This document shows, one piece after another, positions 1 to 9,500 of a stretch of 64,000 bases of DNA. The stretch comes from Carettochelys insculpta (taxonomy: Eukaryota > Chordata > Testudines > Carettochelyidae): the NCBI RefSeq assembly GCF_033958435.1, contig NC_134160.1, positions 15,673,001 through 15,737,000 of the forward strand, in the 5' to 3' direction. A program made the translations under genes and the position numbers. A model generated the notes under the pieces. The model was given only the letters and a program-made list of their open reading frames with translations. It did not search any database and was not told the DNA's origin. The first letter of the stretch is position 1, and each line of letters begins with the position of its first letter.

Positions 1-169
1 ATGCCTCTTTCTGCAACCTAGAAGAAGCACAGGAAATGCCATGAATATTTCATGAATGTACGTCCCTTTAACATTATTGCACTGCTCCCTGGCCATTGAA
101 ATTTCCCAGAACTGCCCTCCCATTTCAAATTTATCTCCCTTGTATTCATGCTGTCCACTTACCTGCGGG

Positions 170-596
170 CTTTGCTCCCCTGCCCCCATCGAACCTAGTT
201 TAAAGCCCTCCTCACTAGGATAGCCAGCCTGTGTCCGAATATGGTCTTCCCTCTCCTGGAAAGGTGAACGCCATCTCTGCCTAGCAGTCCTTCTTGGAAA
301 AGGATCCCGTGGTCAAGGAAACCAAAGCCTTCCTGGTGACACCATCTACGCAACCAAGCATTCACCTCTAGGATACACCAGTCTCTGCCTGGGCCCCTAC
401 CCCTGACAGGCAGGATTGAAGAGAATACCTCCTGCACCCCAAACCCCCTGACCCGTGCCCCCAGAGCCCTGAAGTCACTCTTGACCTGCTCAGCATCACA
501 CCTGGCAGTATCACTAGTGCCCACATGGATGAGAAGCATGGGATAGTAGTCAGAGGGCCGGATAATCCTCGACAATGCCTGCGTAATCCTATATAG
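170..596 (-). pseudogene. CR1 ORF1 C-terminal fragment (SGNH esterase-like domain)
   Basis: An open frame at 575-195 encodes the end of the CR1 LINE first protein. In this family ORF1 carries an SGNH/GDSL-like esterase domain and binds the element RNA. Visible motifs are a block-III-like LIHVGTSDTAR near residue 15, a tryptophan-rich VNAWLRRWCHQEGFGF stretch near residue 73 and a block-V-like DGVHLS near residue 101, supplying the Asp-His pair. The protein ends LVRRALN, as in the other ORF1 copies of this window (5.8, 31.3 and 61.8 kb). The N-terminal part with the catalytic serine block is absent and ORF2 does not follow, so this is a dead fragment. Bases 1-169 show nothing recognisable. Confidence 0.8.
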
Positions 597-1600
597 GATT
601 TAGGAAGAGATATCGAGAGATTTTTTTCCTACACTTCACATTTTACAGGGCTGGGCCCTGCCTCCAGCCTGCCACACAGATGGTGGACTTGAGTTCTGTG
701 CCCCACCACATGGCTGGTGAGCTATGTGGACCCTGCTTCTGGACATCATCGGCTGTGTCTACATGTGCCCCAAACTTTGAAATGGCCATGCAAATGGCCA
801 TTTCGAAGTTTACTAATGAAGCGCTGACATGCATATTCAGCGCTTCATTAGCATGCGGGCGGCAGCGGCGCTTCGAAATTGACGAGCCTTGCCGCCGCGC
901 GGCGCGGCCAGACGGGGCTCCTTTTCGAAAGGACGCCACCTTCTTCGAAGTCCCCTTATTCCCATGAGCTCACGGGAATAAGGGGACTTCGAAGAAGGTG
1001 GCGTGCTTTCGAAAAGGAGCCCCGTCTGGATGCGCCGCGCGGCGGCAAGGCTCGTCAATTTCGAAGCGCCGCTGCCGCCCGCATGCTAATGAAGCGCTGA
1101 ATATGCATGTCAGCGCTTCATTAGTAAACTTCGAAATGGCCATTTGCATGGCCATTTCGAAGTTTGGGGCACGTGTAGACGTAGCCATCACGTCCAGTGT
1201 GGGCTTTCACTGCTTTAAAAGTATTCTCCTCTGAACAGGATTTAGGAGGAGATGCTGAGAATTTTTTTTGGGGGGAGGGGGCTTTATAATCCACAGGTGT
1301 GCCCCCCAACCTGTCACATGGCCAGCAGGCTCAACTCCTTCTCCCACCATGTGGCTTCTGGCTGTGTGGACCCTGCTCTTGGACACCAGCAGGTCCAGCA
1401 TGGGGTTGTCCTGGTTTAAAAGGCTTTTTCCCTACACAGGAAAAAGACATGGAGAAAGTTTTTTTTTTTTCCTGCACTTTACATTTTACAGGACTTTCTC
1501 TCAATACCCCGTGCCCACTTCACTTACCATGTCTGAAATGAAATGGTCTGGAGGAGCTGTAACTTCTGTTCTGCAGAGGTTGATTCACTGCCATCCTTAA
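597..1600 (+). repeat. Tandem repeat, ~203-bp unit, about 2.5 copies, interrupted by a MITE
   Basis: Similar units start near 597 and 1238, and a third partial one near 1440. Each begins with a GGATTTAGGAGGAGAT-like stretch, runs through a CACATTTTACAGG motif and a CCACCATGTGGCT motif, then a GTGGACCCTGCTCTTGGACA motif. When the 436-bp MITE plus one 3-bp target copy is discounted, the first unit is 202 bp and the second about the same. Diverged reverse-complement units occur at 11.29-11.77 kb. No coding content is seen. Bases 1601-1798 hold nothing recognisable. Confidence 0.7.
751..1186. mobile_element. Palindromic Harbinger-type MITE (foldback), ATC target duplication
   Basis: A 436-bp element that is an inverted repeat over its whole length, symmetric about 968/969, with two 218-bp arms and essentially no spacer. 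It begins GGCTGTGTCTACATGTG and ends CACGTGTAGACGTAGCC. The right terminus is identical over 17 bp to the left terminus of the coding Harbinger at 41039. A 3-bp duplication (ATC at 748-750 and 1187-1189) fits PIF/Harbinger, and the neighbouring tandem-repeat unit shows the empty site. The arms contain repeated TTCGAA sites and a GCGCTTCATTAG stretch. Apparent 73-98 residue frames inside it are by-products of the palindrome. It codes for nothing and must have been mobilised in trans. Confidence 0.85.
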
Positions 1601-1798
1601 GAAGCCAAAAGCGGACTCATAAAACAAAAGTTTCAGTGATTGTCAAACAGACACCCATTCATTGTGTGGGTCTGTGTGGTGTATCACCTTCAAAAATTGC
1701 ATCAAAATGATGGCCTTACGTGTCTTCAACAGGCAGGGTGAACGGGGGTGAAAAGATCAGTGTGATGCACAGAAGGAAACAAACAAAGCAGAACCTAG

Positions 1799-2859
1799 AT
1801 CAATGATCTAGAAAATGAGGTAAGCAGTGAGGTGGCAAAGTTTGCAGATGACACCAAGTTGTTCAGGACAGTCAAAAGCAAAAGGGATTGTGAAGAACTA
1901 CAAAAAGATCTCAGCAAACTGAGTGATTGGGCAGCAAAATGGCAAATGAAATTTAATGTGGGTAAGTGTAAGGTAATGCATGTTGGAAAAAATAACCCAA
2001 ATTACACGTACTACATGATGGGGTCAAATTTAGCTACGACAGATCAGGAAAGGGATCTTGGAGTTATAGTGGATAGTTCTCTGAAGACATCCACGCAGTG
2101 TGCAGCGGCAGTTAGTAAGGCAAATAGGATGTTAGGAATTATTAAAAAAGGGATCGATAATAAGACGAAAGATATCATACTTCCCCTATATAAAACTATG
2201 GTACGCCCACATCTCGAGTACTGCGTGCAGATGTGGTCTCCTCACCTCAAAAAAGATATATTGGCATTAGAAAAGGTTCAGAAAAGGGCGACTAAGATGA
2301 TTAGGGGCTTGGAAAGGGTCCCATATGGGGAGAGGCTAGAGAGACTGGGACTTTTCAGTTTGGAAAAAAGGCGATTGAGGGGCGATATGATAGAGGTATA
2401 TAAAATCATGAATGGTGTGGAGAAAGTGAATATAGAAAAATTATTTACCTTTTCCCATAATACAAGAACTAGGGGACACCAAATGAAATTGACAGGTAGT
2501 AGGTTCAAAACTAATAAAAGGAAATTTTTCTTCACACAGCGCACAGTCAACCTGTGGAACTCCTTGCCCGAGGAGGCTGTGAAGGCCAGGACTCTATTAG
2601 GGTTTAAAAAAGAGCTTGATAAATTTTTGCAGGTTAGGTCCATAAATGGCTATTAGCCAGGGATAAAGTATGGTGCCCTAGCCTTCATAACAAGGGCAGG
2701 AGATGGATGGCAGGAGATAAATCACTTGATCATTGTCTTCTGTTCTCCTTCTCTGGGGCACCTGGCATTGGCCACCGTCGGCAGATGGGATGCTGGGCTC
2801 GATAGACCTTTGGTCTGACCCAGTATGGCCATTCTTATGTTCTTATGTTCTTATGTTCT
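1799..2859 (+). mobile_element. CR1 LINE 3' fragment (RT C-terminus plus 3' UTR), TTCTTATG-tailed subfamily
   Basis: A 5'-truncated CR1 copy. The open frame to 2656 starts within the reverse transcriptase palm ([11 protein letters not shown], the catalytic Asp pair) and continues through the thumb and C-terminal domain, with [16 protein letters not shown] and [16 protein letters not shown] motifs, ending SINGY. A ~200-bp 3' UTR follows and ends in an 8-base microsatellite, repeats of TTCTTATG, at 2832-2859; this is the target-primed 3' end of the element. The frame is intact, implying a fairly young copy. The same subfamily recurs at 31629-32047 and 54893-56563. It lacks the endonuclease and most of the RT, so it cannot act on its own. 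Confidence 0.92.
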
Positions 2860-2860
2860 A

Positions 2861-3171
2861 ACCTCCTCGTGCAGCAGTTGCAAGAGGGCCAGAAGGAGCA
2901 AGGCCAAGCTCCTGCTGATAGAAAGTATACCCAGTAGTGGCGGCAAAGCATGTTTCAGCACAGGAACCAGGATTTAGCAGAGCTCCTGTTGGCTGTCAAG
3001 GAACAGACCGACATCCTCCAGCCCATGCTGGAACTTCAGAGGGCCACCCACCATAGAATGCACAGTTATACAGCCTCCTCCTTGCCAAACCTTCCCTCGA
3101 TGTTGCTCAACTGCCCCTCATCAGGGGCCCCAAATGCAAGGGGGAAGAACAGTTTCACTGTCCATCCCTAG
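2861..3171 (+). pseudogene. Harbinger SANT/Myb-like accessory protein, C-terminal remnant
   Basis: This stretch reads as the C-terminal, coiled-coil-like part of the SANT/Myb-like DNA-binding protein that accompanies PIF/Harbinger transposases. Residues such as QQLQEGQKEQGQAPADRKYT and HRNQDLAELLLAVKEQTDIL give a Gln/Glu-rich amphipathic segment, with one stop codon near 2935. The tri-helical DNA-binding domain is missing because the CR1 3' end abuts it at 2859. It points towards the HARBI1-like gene at 3442-4284, the convergent arrangement also seen at 41-45.7 kb. An AATAAA-like run lies near 3260. Family assignment is by resemblance to other reptile Harbinger partners. Confidence 0.55.
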
Positions 3172-3441
3172 GACCTCTCCACGCTTCAGAAGGCTCACAT
3201 TCCCCCACAATTGATGGCAGGATTCTCTTTCTTCTTCCCACCCCTTAGCCCTCATTCCCTTAAATAAAAAAAAAAAAATCATAATAGGTAAATGAAGCAG
3301 ATTGACGTGGCTGTTTGCTCATTCACAGAGCTATTTTCCAAAGCATCCATAACTTTTGTAGCATCTGCTGTGCATTGCTGATTGCCCTTGTGTCTGCCTG
3401 TTCATAAACACTGCCTAGGGCATCTGCTATCCAGGCTGGCA

Positions 3442-4284
3442 TTAAATTTCACCCCTCCCTTTTGCTTTGTAAATATTGTGGAGAATACAGCAACCTGAAA
3501 CCACAGCAGGGATGTTGGTGTCACAGAGGTCCAAAGAGATCAAAAGGCACCTGAATCTGGCTTTTAAAGGGCCAAAGGCACATTCCACCACCACCAGCCT
3601 ATAGCTGAAATGCTCTTTGCTGCAGTCCAGGGTGCCTGTGTATGTGTCCATGAGCCAAAGGAGCAGAGGGTCAGCTGGATTGCCCAGTATCACTACGGGC
3701 ATCTCCACATCACCAATCTTGATTTTTCTGGTCTGGAAAGAAAGTCCCATCCTGGAGCTTTCTGAATTTCTGAAAATGCATGCATCATGCACCTTTCCCA
3801 CCATACCACATAGATGTTGGTAAAATGACCTTTGTGCTCCATCGACACCTGCAACGCCATAGAGAATTGCCCCTTGCAGTTTATGTACACTGAGGCTAGG
3901 TGACCCAGGGCCAGGATTGGGATGTGCATTCCATTTATCACCCCACCACAGTTAGGAATCTCCATGGCAGCAAATCCATCCACTGTGTCCTGCACATTTC
4001 CCAGAGTCATGGTTTTCCACGGCAGACAGGCACAGATTGCCTTGGGTACCTGGATCACCACAGCCCCCACTGTAGATCTGCCCACCCCGAATTGATTTCC
4101 CACTGACCAGTAGTTGGCAAGCATTGAAAACTTCCACAGAGCAGTTGCCACTTGAGTTTGAACAGTCAAAGCATGTCTCATAGGTGGGCTTCAGGGTGGG
4201 GTACAGCAAACCACAAAGTTCCATGAATGTGCAGAAGTTCTGCAGCCACTGATAGTTATACCAGACCTCCAGGTCTAACTCCAC
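3442..4284 (-). pseudogene. HARBI1-like DDE transposase remnant (PIF/Harbinger), frameshifted
   Basis: A decayed DDE endonuclease of the HARBI1/PIF type in three overlapping frames (4284-3952, 4181-3693, 3804-3442), so at least two frameshifts. The N-terminal helix-turn-helix-like part shows YWSVGNQFGVGRSTVGAVV. The first catalytic region reads GGVINGMHIPI, where the expected Asp is replaced by Asn. The last part shows VVECAFGPLKARFRCLL, holding the catalytic Glu. A DAxIFRNSE segment and ILGNPADPLLLWLM cover the middle Asp region, but the catalytic Asp is changed to Asn there too. Catalytic residues and frame are therefore lost. No clear termini of the parent transposon are visible. It is convergent with the SANT-like remnant at 2861-3171. 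Confidence 0.8.
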
Positions 4285-4614
4285 ACTTACTGTCCTAAAA
4301 TAATTTTCAATTCCATTATTTAGCAGGTGCTGTGCCCCACCCCAGGGGCAGCCGCATTTAGGTGACAGACAATATGTAAGCCGTTTCCTTTTAGCTTAAA
4401 CTAACTTTTACTAAAAAAAAATTCCCAGGTTTTACAAAAAGTAGCATTCCTGTGTTTTCTGATTTTCACCTTACTTTTGTATCATTCAAATATAAAAACT
4501 TATTTAATTAGGAAAATGCAATGTATTGCCTGAGAGGTATATTCTGATATGAAGACATAGTCTGTGTGTCTATGCAGGCTGCCTGTTACAGTGAGGCTAC
4601 GCATTTGTCTGTCA
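4285..4614. other. Unresolved AT-rich non-coding stretch
   Basis: No reading frame, repeat unit or terminal repeat that I can support. It lies between the decayed HARBI1-like gene and a hAT-like element and may include the lost end of the Harbinger copy. Confidence 0.4.
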
Positions 4615-5473
4615 CAGCAATTCTCAAACTTCAGCCAGCCAAGGACTCCCATTTTGATTTAAATTTCTCATGGACTCCCAAGCTGTCTTCTAATTTTCCC
4701 AGGGATGCTCAACCTGCGCTCAGCTCCAGGTCCTGCCCCCACACCCTTCTGCAAGTCCCCACAACCACTCCACCTCTTCCAGTTCCTGCTCCACTCCTGC
4801 TCACCTCCTATCCACCCCCTGTCCTAAGCACACCCCATCCCACTCCTTCCACTCCCTCCTAGCACCTCCTGCACACTGCTGAGCAGCTGTTCCCTGGCAA
4901 GCTGGAGGCACCAGAAGGGATGGAGAAGGGTAGAGTAGATCAGCAGTGCCGGGGCACCAGCATGACTCACAGCCACCTGGAGTAATCTTCACATAGATCC
5001 CTGCAGACGTGGATCTCCACAAAGATAAATCAGTACCTGCAGAACCACCAGTCTCTCTTGGGCACCCCAGTGGGGAAAGGAACAGAACATGGGGCTGTGA
5101 CTCCCAGAAGTCAGTGCCCTATGTTGGCTGCTTCTCTGGCACATCAGTACTGTCCCCAGCCCCACGCACTAGGGCAGCAACCAGGCCCCTGGATAGGAGA
5201 CACAGACAGTGCCATGGAAGGGACGGGGCAGGGGCAGGGCTGGGGGCAGTACAGCTGCCCCAGAAGAGCTGACAGTCTGGAGCACTGGCTCCTGAGAGTG
5301 GTGGCTGCACATTATTCTCCTTTCACCACTGCAGCTCACAGGAAAACTCTGCTCTTCCATGGATACTCATTAATATCCATGGACATGCACATCCATCGGT
5401 AAAAATTTGTATCCACATTGGACTCTACCCTTGTGGAACCCAGGGGTTCATAGATCCTATTTGAGAACTGCTG
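4615..5473. mobile_element. hAT-like non-autonomous DNA transposon (859 bp)
   Basis: The termini are CAGCAATTCTCAAAC at 4615 and, reading inward from 5473 on the minus strand, CAGCAGTTCTCAAAT, a 15-bp terminal inverted repeat with two mismatches. The flanking 8-mers GTCTGTCA (4607-4614) and GTCTAGAA (5474-5481) match at five of eight positions, a plausible degraded 8-bp duplication as expected for hAT elements. The interior is C- and T-rich with no transposase frame. The CAG start and 8-bp target support hAT; the family is otherwise unassigned. Confidence 0.65.
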
Positions 5474-5639
5474 GTCTAGAATATATGGGCAGGCAGGCTC
5501 TGAGGTAGGTGCTCACCTGAACGTATGGATGAACCTCATGCCCACCATGTGCACATTTCAAGCTGTTAGCAGACAGCAAAGTTTTGAAGCACTAAAATGG
5601 GAAGAAAATGAAAATCTGGATCAGAACGTTTCAACACGT

Positions 5640-5846
5640 AAAGGGCTAGGTAAGGATCATCAAATTGAAGAAGTAAATGCATGGTTACGCAGGTGGTGTC
5701 GGAGAGAGGGCTTTGGATTCTTGGGTCATAGGACGCTGTTCCGGGCACAAGAATTATCGGGAAGAGAGGAGGTCCACCTAACCAAGAGAGGAAGGAGCAT
5801 TTTCGCAAGTAGGCTTGCAAACTTAGTGAGGAGAGCTTTAAACTAG
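5640..5846 (+). pseudogene. CR1 ORF1 C-terminal fragment
   Basis: The final ~69 codons of CR1 ORF1, ending LVRRALN at 5846, about 30 bp before the ORF2 frame opens. It shows VNAWLRRWCRREGFGF and the block-V-like EEVHLT, where the usual Asp-Gly before His is Glu-Glu-Val, so the esterase dyad is altered. The upstream residues of the frame (from 5529) do not resemble ORF1, so the element is truncated near 5600. Confidence 0.8.
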
Positions 5847-5875
5847 GTTCACTGGGGGAAGGTGACCGAAACCCT

Positions 5876-8741
5876 GTGGGTAGAAAGGAACTTGGAGGCC
5901 GGGAAGAAATGCAAAGAGGAATGTACAACAAAAGTGGACACGTGGTTCGAGCAGTGAGGGTGGGGAGATCAACTGGTTATCTAAGGTGTTTGTACACCAA
6001 TGCCAGAAGCCTGGGTAACAAGCAGGAGGAATTAGAAGCCCTGGCCCAGTCCGAGAACTATGACTTGATTGAGATAACAGAGACTTGGTGGGTCGACTCG
6101 CATGACTGGAGCACTGTCATGAAAGAGTATAAACTGTTCAGGAAGAACAGGCAAGGGAGAAAAGGAGGAGGAGTTGCACTGTATGTAAGAGAGCACTGTG
6201 ACTGCTTGGAACTCCAGTACATAGAAGGAGAAAAGCCTGTTGAGAATCTATGGGTCAAGCTTAGTGGTGTAGGCAGCACTGGAGATGTGGTGGTTGGTGT
6301 CTGCTACAGGCCGCCAAATTGGGATGATGAGGTAGATGAGGCTTTTTTTGGACAACTGAGAGAAGTTTCTGGATCGCGGGCTCTTGTTATTGTGGGGGAC
6401 TTCAATTACTCTGACATCTGTTGGGAGACCAATACGGCGATACATAAGCAGTCCAGGAAATTTCTGGAGAATGTTGGGGATCACTTCTTGGTAGAAGTGC
6501 TGAAGGACCCGACTAGAGGTCGTGCACAGCTCAACCTGCTGCTTACAAACAGGGAGGAACTAATAGGGAAGGTAGAGGTGGGTGACAACCTGGGAAGCAG
6601 TGATCATGAGATGGTAGACTTCAGGATCCTGACCAAAGGAAGGAAAGAGAGCAGCAAATTACACACCTTGGAATTCAGAAAAGCAGACTTTGACTCCTTC
6701 AGGAACCTGATGGGCAGAATCCCCTGGGATGCTACCATGAAGGGAAAAGGAGTCCATGAAAACTGGCAGTATTTTAAGGAAGCCCTATTGACGGCGGAGA
6801 AAGAAACCATCCTGATGCTCAGCAAGAGAAGTAAATATGGTAGGAGACCAGACTGGCTTAATGGGGAAATCCTTGGAAAACTTAGACACAAAAAGGGAGC
6901 TTACAAAAAGTGGAAACTTGGACATATGTCTAGGGAGGGATATAAAGGTGTAGCTCAAGAATGTAGGGCAGTTATCAGGAAGGTGAAAGTGCAACTGGAA
7001 TTGCAACTTGTGAGGAATGTGAAGGATAACAAGAAAAGTTTCTACAGGCATGTTAGCAAGAAGAGGACGATCAGAGAGGGCATGGGGCCCCTACTGGATG
7101 AGGGAGGTGACCCAGTGACAGATGATGTAGGGAAAGCTGAAGTATTTAATGCTTTCTTTGCCTCTGTCTTCACGGACAAGGACAGCTCCCAGACTAATGC
7201 GATAAGTGATGCATTGTGGGATGAAGGTGGACAGCCTTTGGTGGGGAAAGAACAGGTTAGGAGCTATCTAAAAAAGCTAAACGTACATAAATCCATGGGT
7301 CCGGACCTAATTCATCCTAGGGTTCTGAGGAAGTTGGCGAATGTTGTTGACGAGCCTTTGACCATTATCTTTGAAAAGTCATGGAGATTGGGAGAGATTC
7401 CGGATGATTGGAAAAAGGCAAATGTAGTGCCCATCTTTAAAAAAGGAAAGAAGGATGATCCAGGGAACTATAGGCCAGTCAGTCTTACATCAGTCCCTGG
7501 AAAAATCATGGAGGGGCTCCTCAAGGAAGTCATTTTGAGGCACTCGGAGGATGGGAGAGTGATCAGGAATAGTCAGCATGGATTCATGAAGGGCAAGTCA
7601 TGCCTGACCAATCTGATTAGTTTCTATGATGAGATAACTGGCTCTGTGGATAGGGGAATATCAATGGATGTGATTTATCTTGACTTTAGCAAAGCTTTTG
7701 ATACGGTCACCCACAATATTCTTGTCAGCAAGTTAAAGGAATGTGGATTGGATAAATGGATGGTAAGATGGATAGAAAGCTGGCTAGAAGGTCGGGCCCG
7801 GCGGGTAGCGATCAACGGCTCCATGTCAGGCTGGCAGTTGGTTTCTAGTGGAGTGCCCCAGGGTTTGGTTCTGGGTCCTGTTCTGTTCAATATATTTATC
7901 AATGACCTGGATGAGGGGTTGGATTGCACCCTCATCAAGTTTTCAGATGACACTAAGCCAGAGGGAGAGATAGATACGCTGGAGGGTAGGGACAGGGTCC
8001 AGACTGACAGACAAATTGGAAGACTGGGCTGCAAGAAATCTGATGAGGTTCAATAAGGACAAGTGCAGAGTCCTGCACTTGGGCTGGAAGAATCCCAAGC
8101 ATTTTTACAGGCTGGGGTCTGACTGGATCGGTAGTAGTTCTGCAGAAAAGGACCTGGGAGTTGTAGTGGACAAGAAGCTGGACATGAGTCAACAGTGTGC
8201 CATTGTAGCCAAGAAAGCTAATGGCGTATTAGGTTGCATCAAGAGGAGCATTGCCAGTAGATCCAGAGAAGTGATTATTCCTCTTTATTCGGCTTTGGTG
8301 AGGTCACATCTGGAGTACTGTGCCCAGTTCTGGGCCCCCAATTATAGGAAGGATGTGGATACACTGGAGAGGGTCCAGCAGAGGGCGACCAAAATAATTA
8401 TGGGGCTGGAGCATATGACTTATGAAGAAAGGTTGAGGGAATTGGGACAGTTTAGTCTGCAAAAGAGAAGACTGAGGGGGGACTTGATAACAGCCTTCAA
8501 CTTACTGAAGGGAGGTTGCAAAGAGGCTGGAGAGAGACTGTTCACAGTGGTCATGGATGGCAGAATACGGAACAATGGTCTCAAGCTGCAGTTGGGAAGG
8601 TCCAGGTTGGACATTAGGAAAATCTTTTCCACTAGGAGGGTGGTGAAGCATTGGAATGGTCTACCCAAGGAAGTAGTGGAATCTCCATCCCTGGAGGTGT
8701 TTAAGTCTTGCCTCAACAAAGCCCTGGCAGGGCTGATCTGA
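5876..8741 (+). pseudogene. CR1 ORF2: APE-type endonuclease plus reverse transcriptase, one frameshift
   Basis: This is the replication protein of a CR1 LINE; it nicks target DNA and copies the element RNA there. The first segment, 726 codons (5876-8056), has the apurinic-like endonuclease at about residues 35-270 (YTNARSLGNKQEEL, EITETWW, VIVGDFN near residue 172, GSSDHEM), a linker, and the RT from about residue 440: FKKGKKDDPGNYRPVSLTSV, VIYLDFSKAFDTV near 600, SSGVPQGLVLGPVLFN and FSDDTK near 690 with the catalytic Asp pair. A frameshift of about two missing bases near 8000 moves the C-terminal part into another frame (8016-8741, starting [20 protein letters not shown]). Apart from that break the coding sequence is continuous, so this copy decayed little after insertion. 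The ATG at 5876 follows the ORF1 stop closely. Confidence 0.93.
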
Positions 8742-8950
8742 TAGGTTTGGTCCTGCTTAGAGCAGGGGGCTGGACTCGATGGCTTTTTCAGGTCTCTTTC
8801 AGCTCTATTGTTCTACGATTCTCTGAACACACGGAAATATTCAAAATTAAAAAAAGAAAAAAAAAACAGATGGAAAGCATGAGTAGTCTGCACTGCAAAA
8901 AGCATGGTCCAGCTATTAAATGGAAATATTTCTAGTCAAATAATTCCAAG

Positions 8951-9126
8951 CAGGGCTCCCTCTAACTTTTTTCCATCCATGGGCAGACTAAATTTTGTTA
9001 TGTGCATCACCAATAGAAACACACACTACTGGCTGCAGGTAGCTGTGGGCTCTCTGCTAATCAGCTGGGCAGCACCTGACTCTTTCCTGGGCAGCTGCCC
9101 AAGTGCTTAGCCTGCAGGGAACACTA
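8951..9126. mobile_element. hAT-like MITE (176 bp) with ~8-bp target duplication
   Basis: The termini CAGGGCTCCCTCTAA at 8951 and CAGGGAACACTA ending at 9126 form a short imperfect inverted repeat. The flanks ATTCCAAG (8943-8950) and GTTCCAAG (9127-9134) agree in seven of eight bases. Length, CAG start and 8-bp target fit hAT. No coding content. Confidence 0.65.
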
Positions 9127-9197
9127 GTTCCAAGTCTATCACGGTAAACTGCTTAGTCAAATGAAAGTTTTCTTTGGGACTGGATCCACTGTTCTCT

Positions 9198-9500
9198 ATG
9201 GCTGTGTCTGCACTTGGGAGTAAAGTTGAATTTGGGAAACTCAACTTTGTAATACTTAGATTTGATAAAGTCAAAGCTGAATGTCCGCACCTGCTCACAA
9301 AGGATGTCCGCACTAAATTTTCTAAGTTCGACTAACAGACTTATTGGAGCTTCGTCCACGAAAGCATATGCTGCAATATATCGATTAGTCTAGGTGGATA
9401 CAGACTAACATGGCCAACCCTCTAATACTAAGTTCGACTGCAGCAGCAGTGCGTTATGCGTGACTATCCCACAGTTCCTGCAGCCCCATTGCATTTTGGG
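9198..9500. mobile_element. Decayed TGTCTACAC-type DNA transposon fragment, split by a PLE insert
   Basis: From 9198 the sequence reads GGCTGTGTCTGCACTTGGGA, a diverged version of the GTCTACAC-type terminus common in this window, followed by AT-rich sequence to 9333. It resumes after the PLE insert at 9428-9440 and includes a TATCCCACAG motif that flanks related elements (compare 40.97 kb). The other terminus is not identified. The family could be Harbinger-like. Confidence 0.4.
9334..9427. mobile_element. PLE-derived terminal fragment with 12-bp target duplication
   Basis: A 94-bp insert carrying the PLE end signature (CCACGAAAGCATATGCTGC, a diverged TTAGTCTA-GGTG stretch, and CAGACTAACATGGCCA near its end). 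It is flanked by exact 12-bp copies of CTAAGTTCGACT at 9322-9333 and 9428-9439. Only the second half of the hammerhead-like core remains, so no ribozyme is proposed here. Confidence 0.7.

Larger units (their letters stand above)
5600..8822 (+). mobile_element. Long CR1 LINE copy (ORF1 end, ORF2, 3' UTR)
   Basis: A 5'-truncated CR1 insertion of about 3.2 kb carrying the last part of ORF1, nearly all of ORF2 and the 3' UTR. The 3' end is the CR1 type, with a GGACTCGATGG motif then TTGTTCTACGATTCTCTG close to 8822 and no poly(A) tail. It belongs to a different subfamily from the TTCTTATG-tailed copies. The exact 5' boundary is uncertain; the ORF1 similarity is clear from about 5640. No target duplication is evident, which is common for CR1. 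Confidence 0.9.

Noticed and set aside
643..1234. Several 73-98 codon frames around 0.64-1.23 kb, mirrored on both strands
   Set aside because: They are mirror images created by the palindromic MITE.
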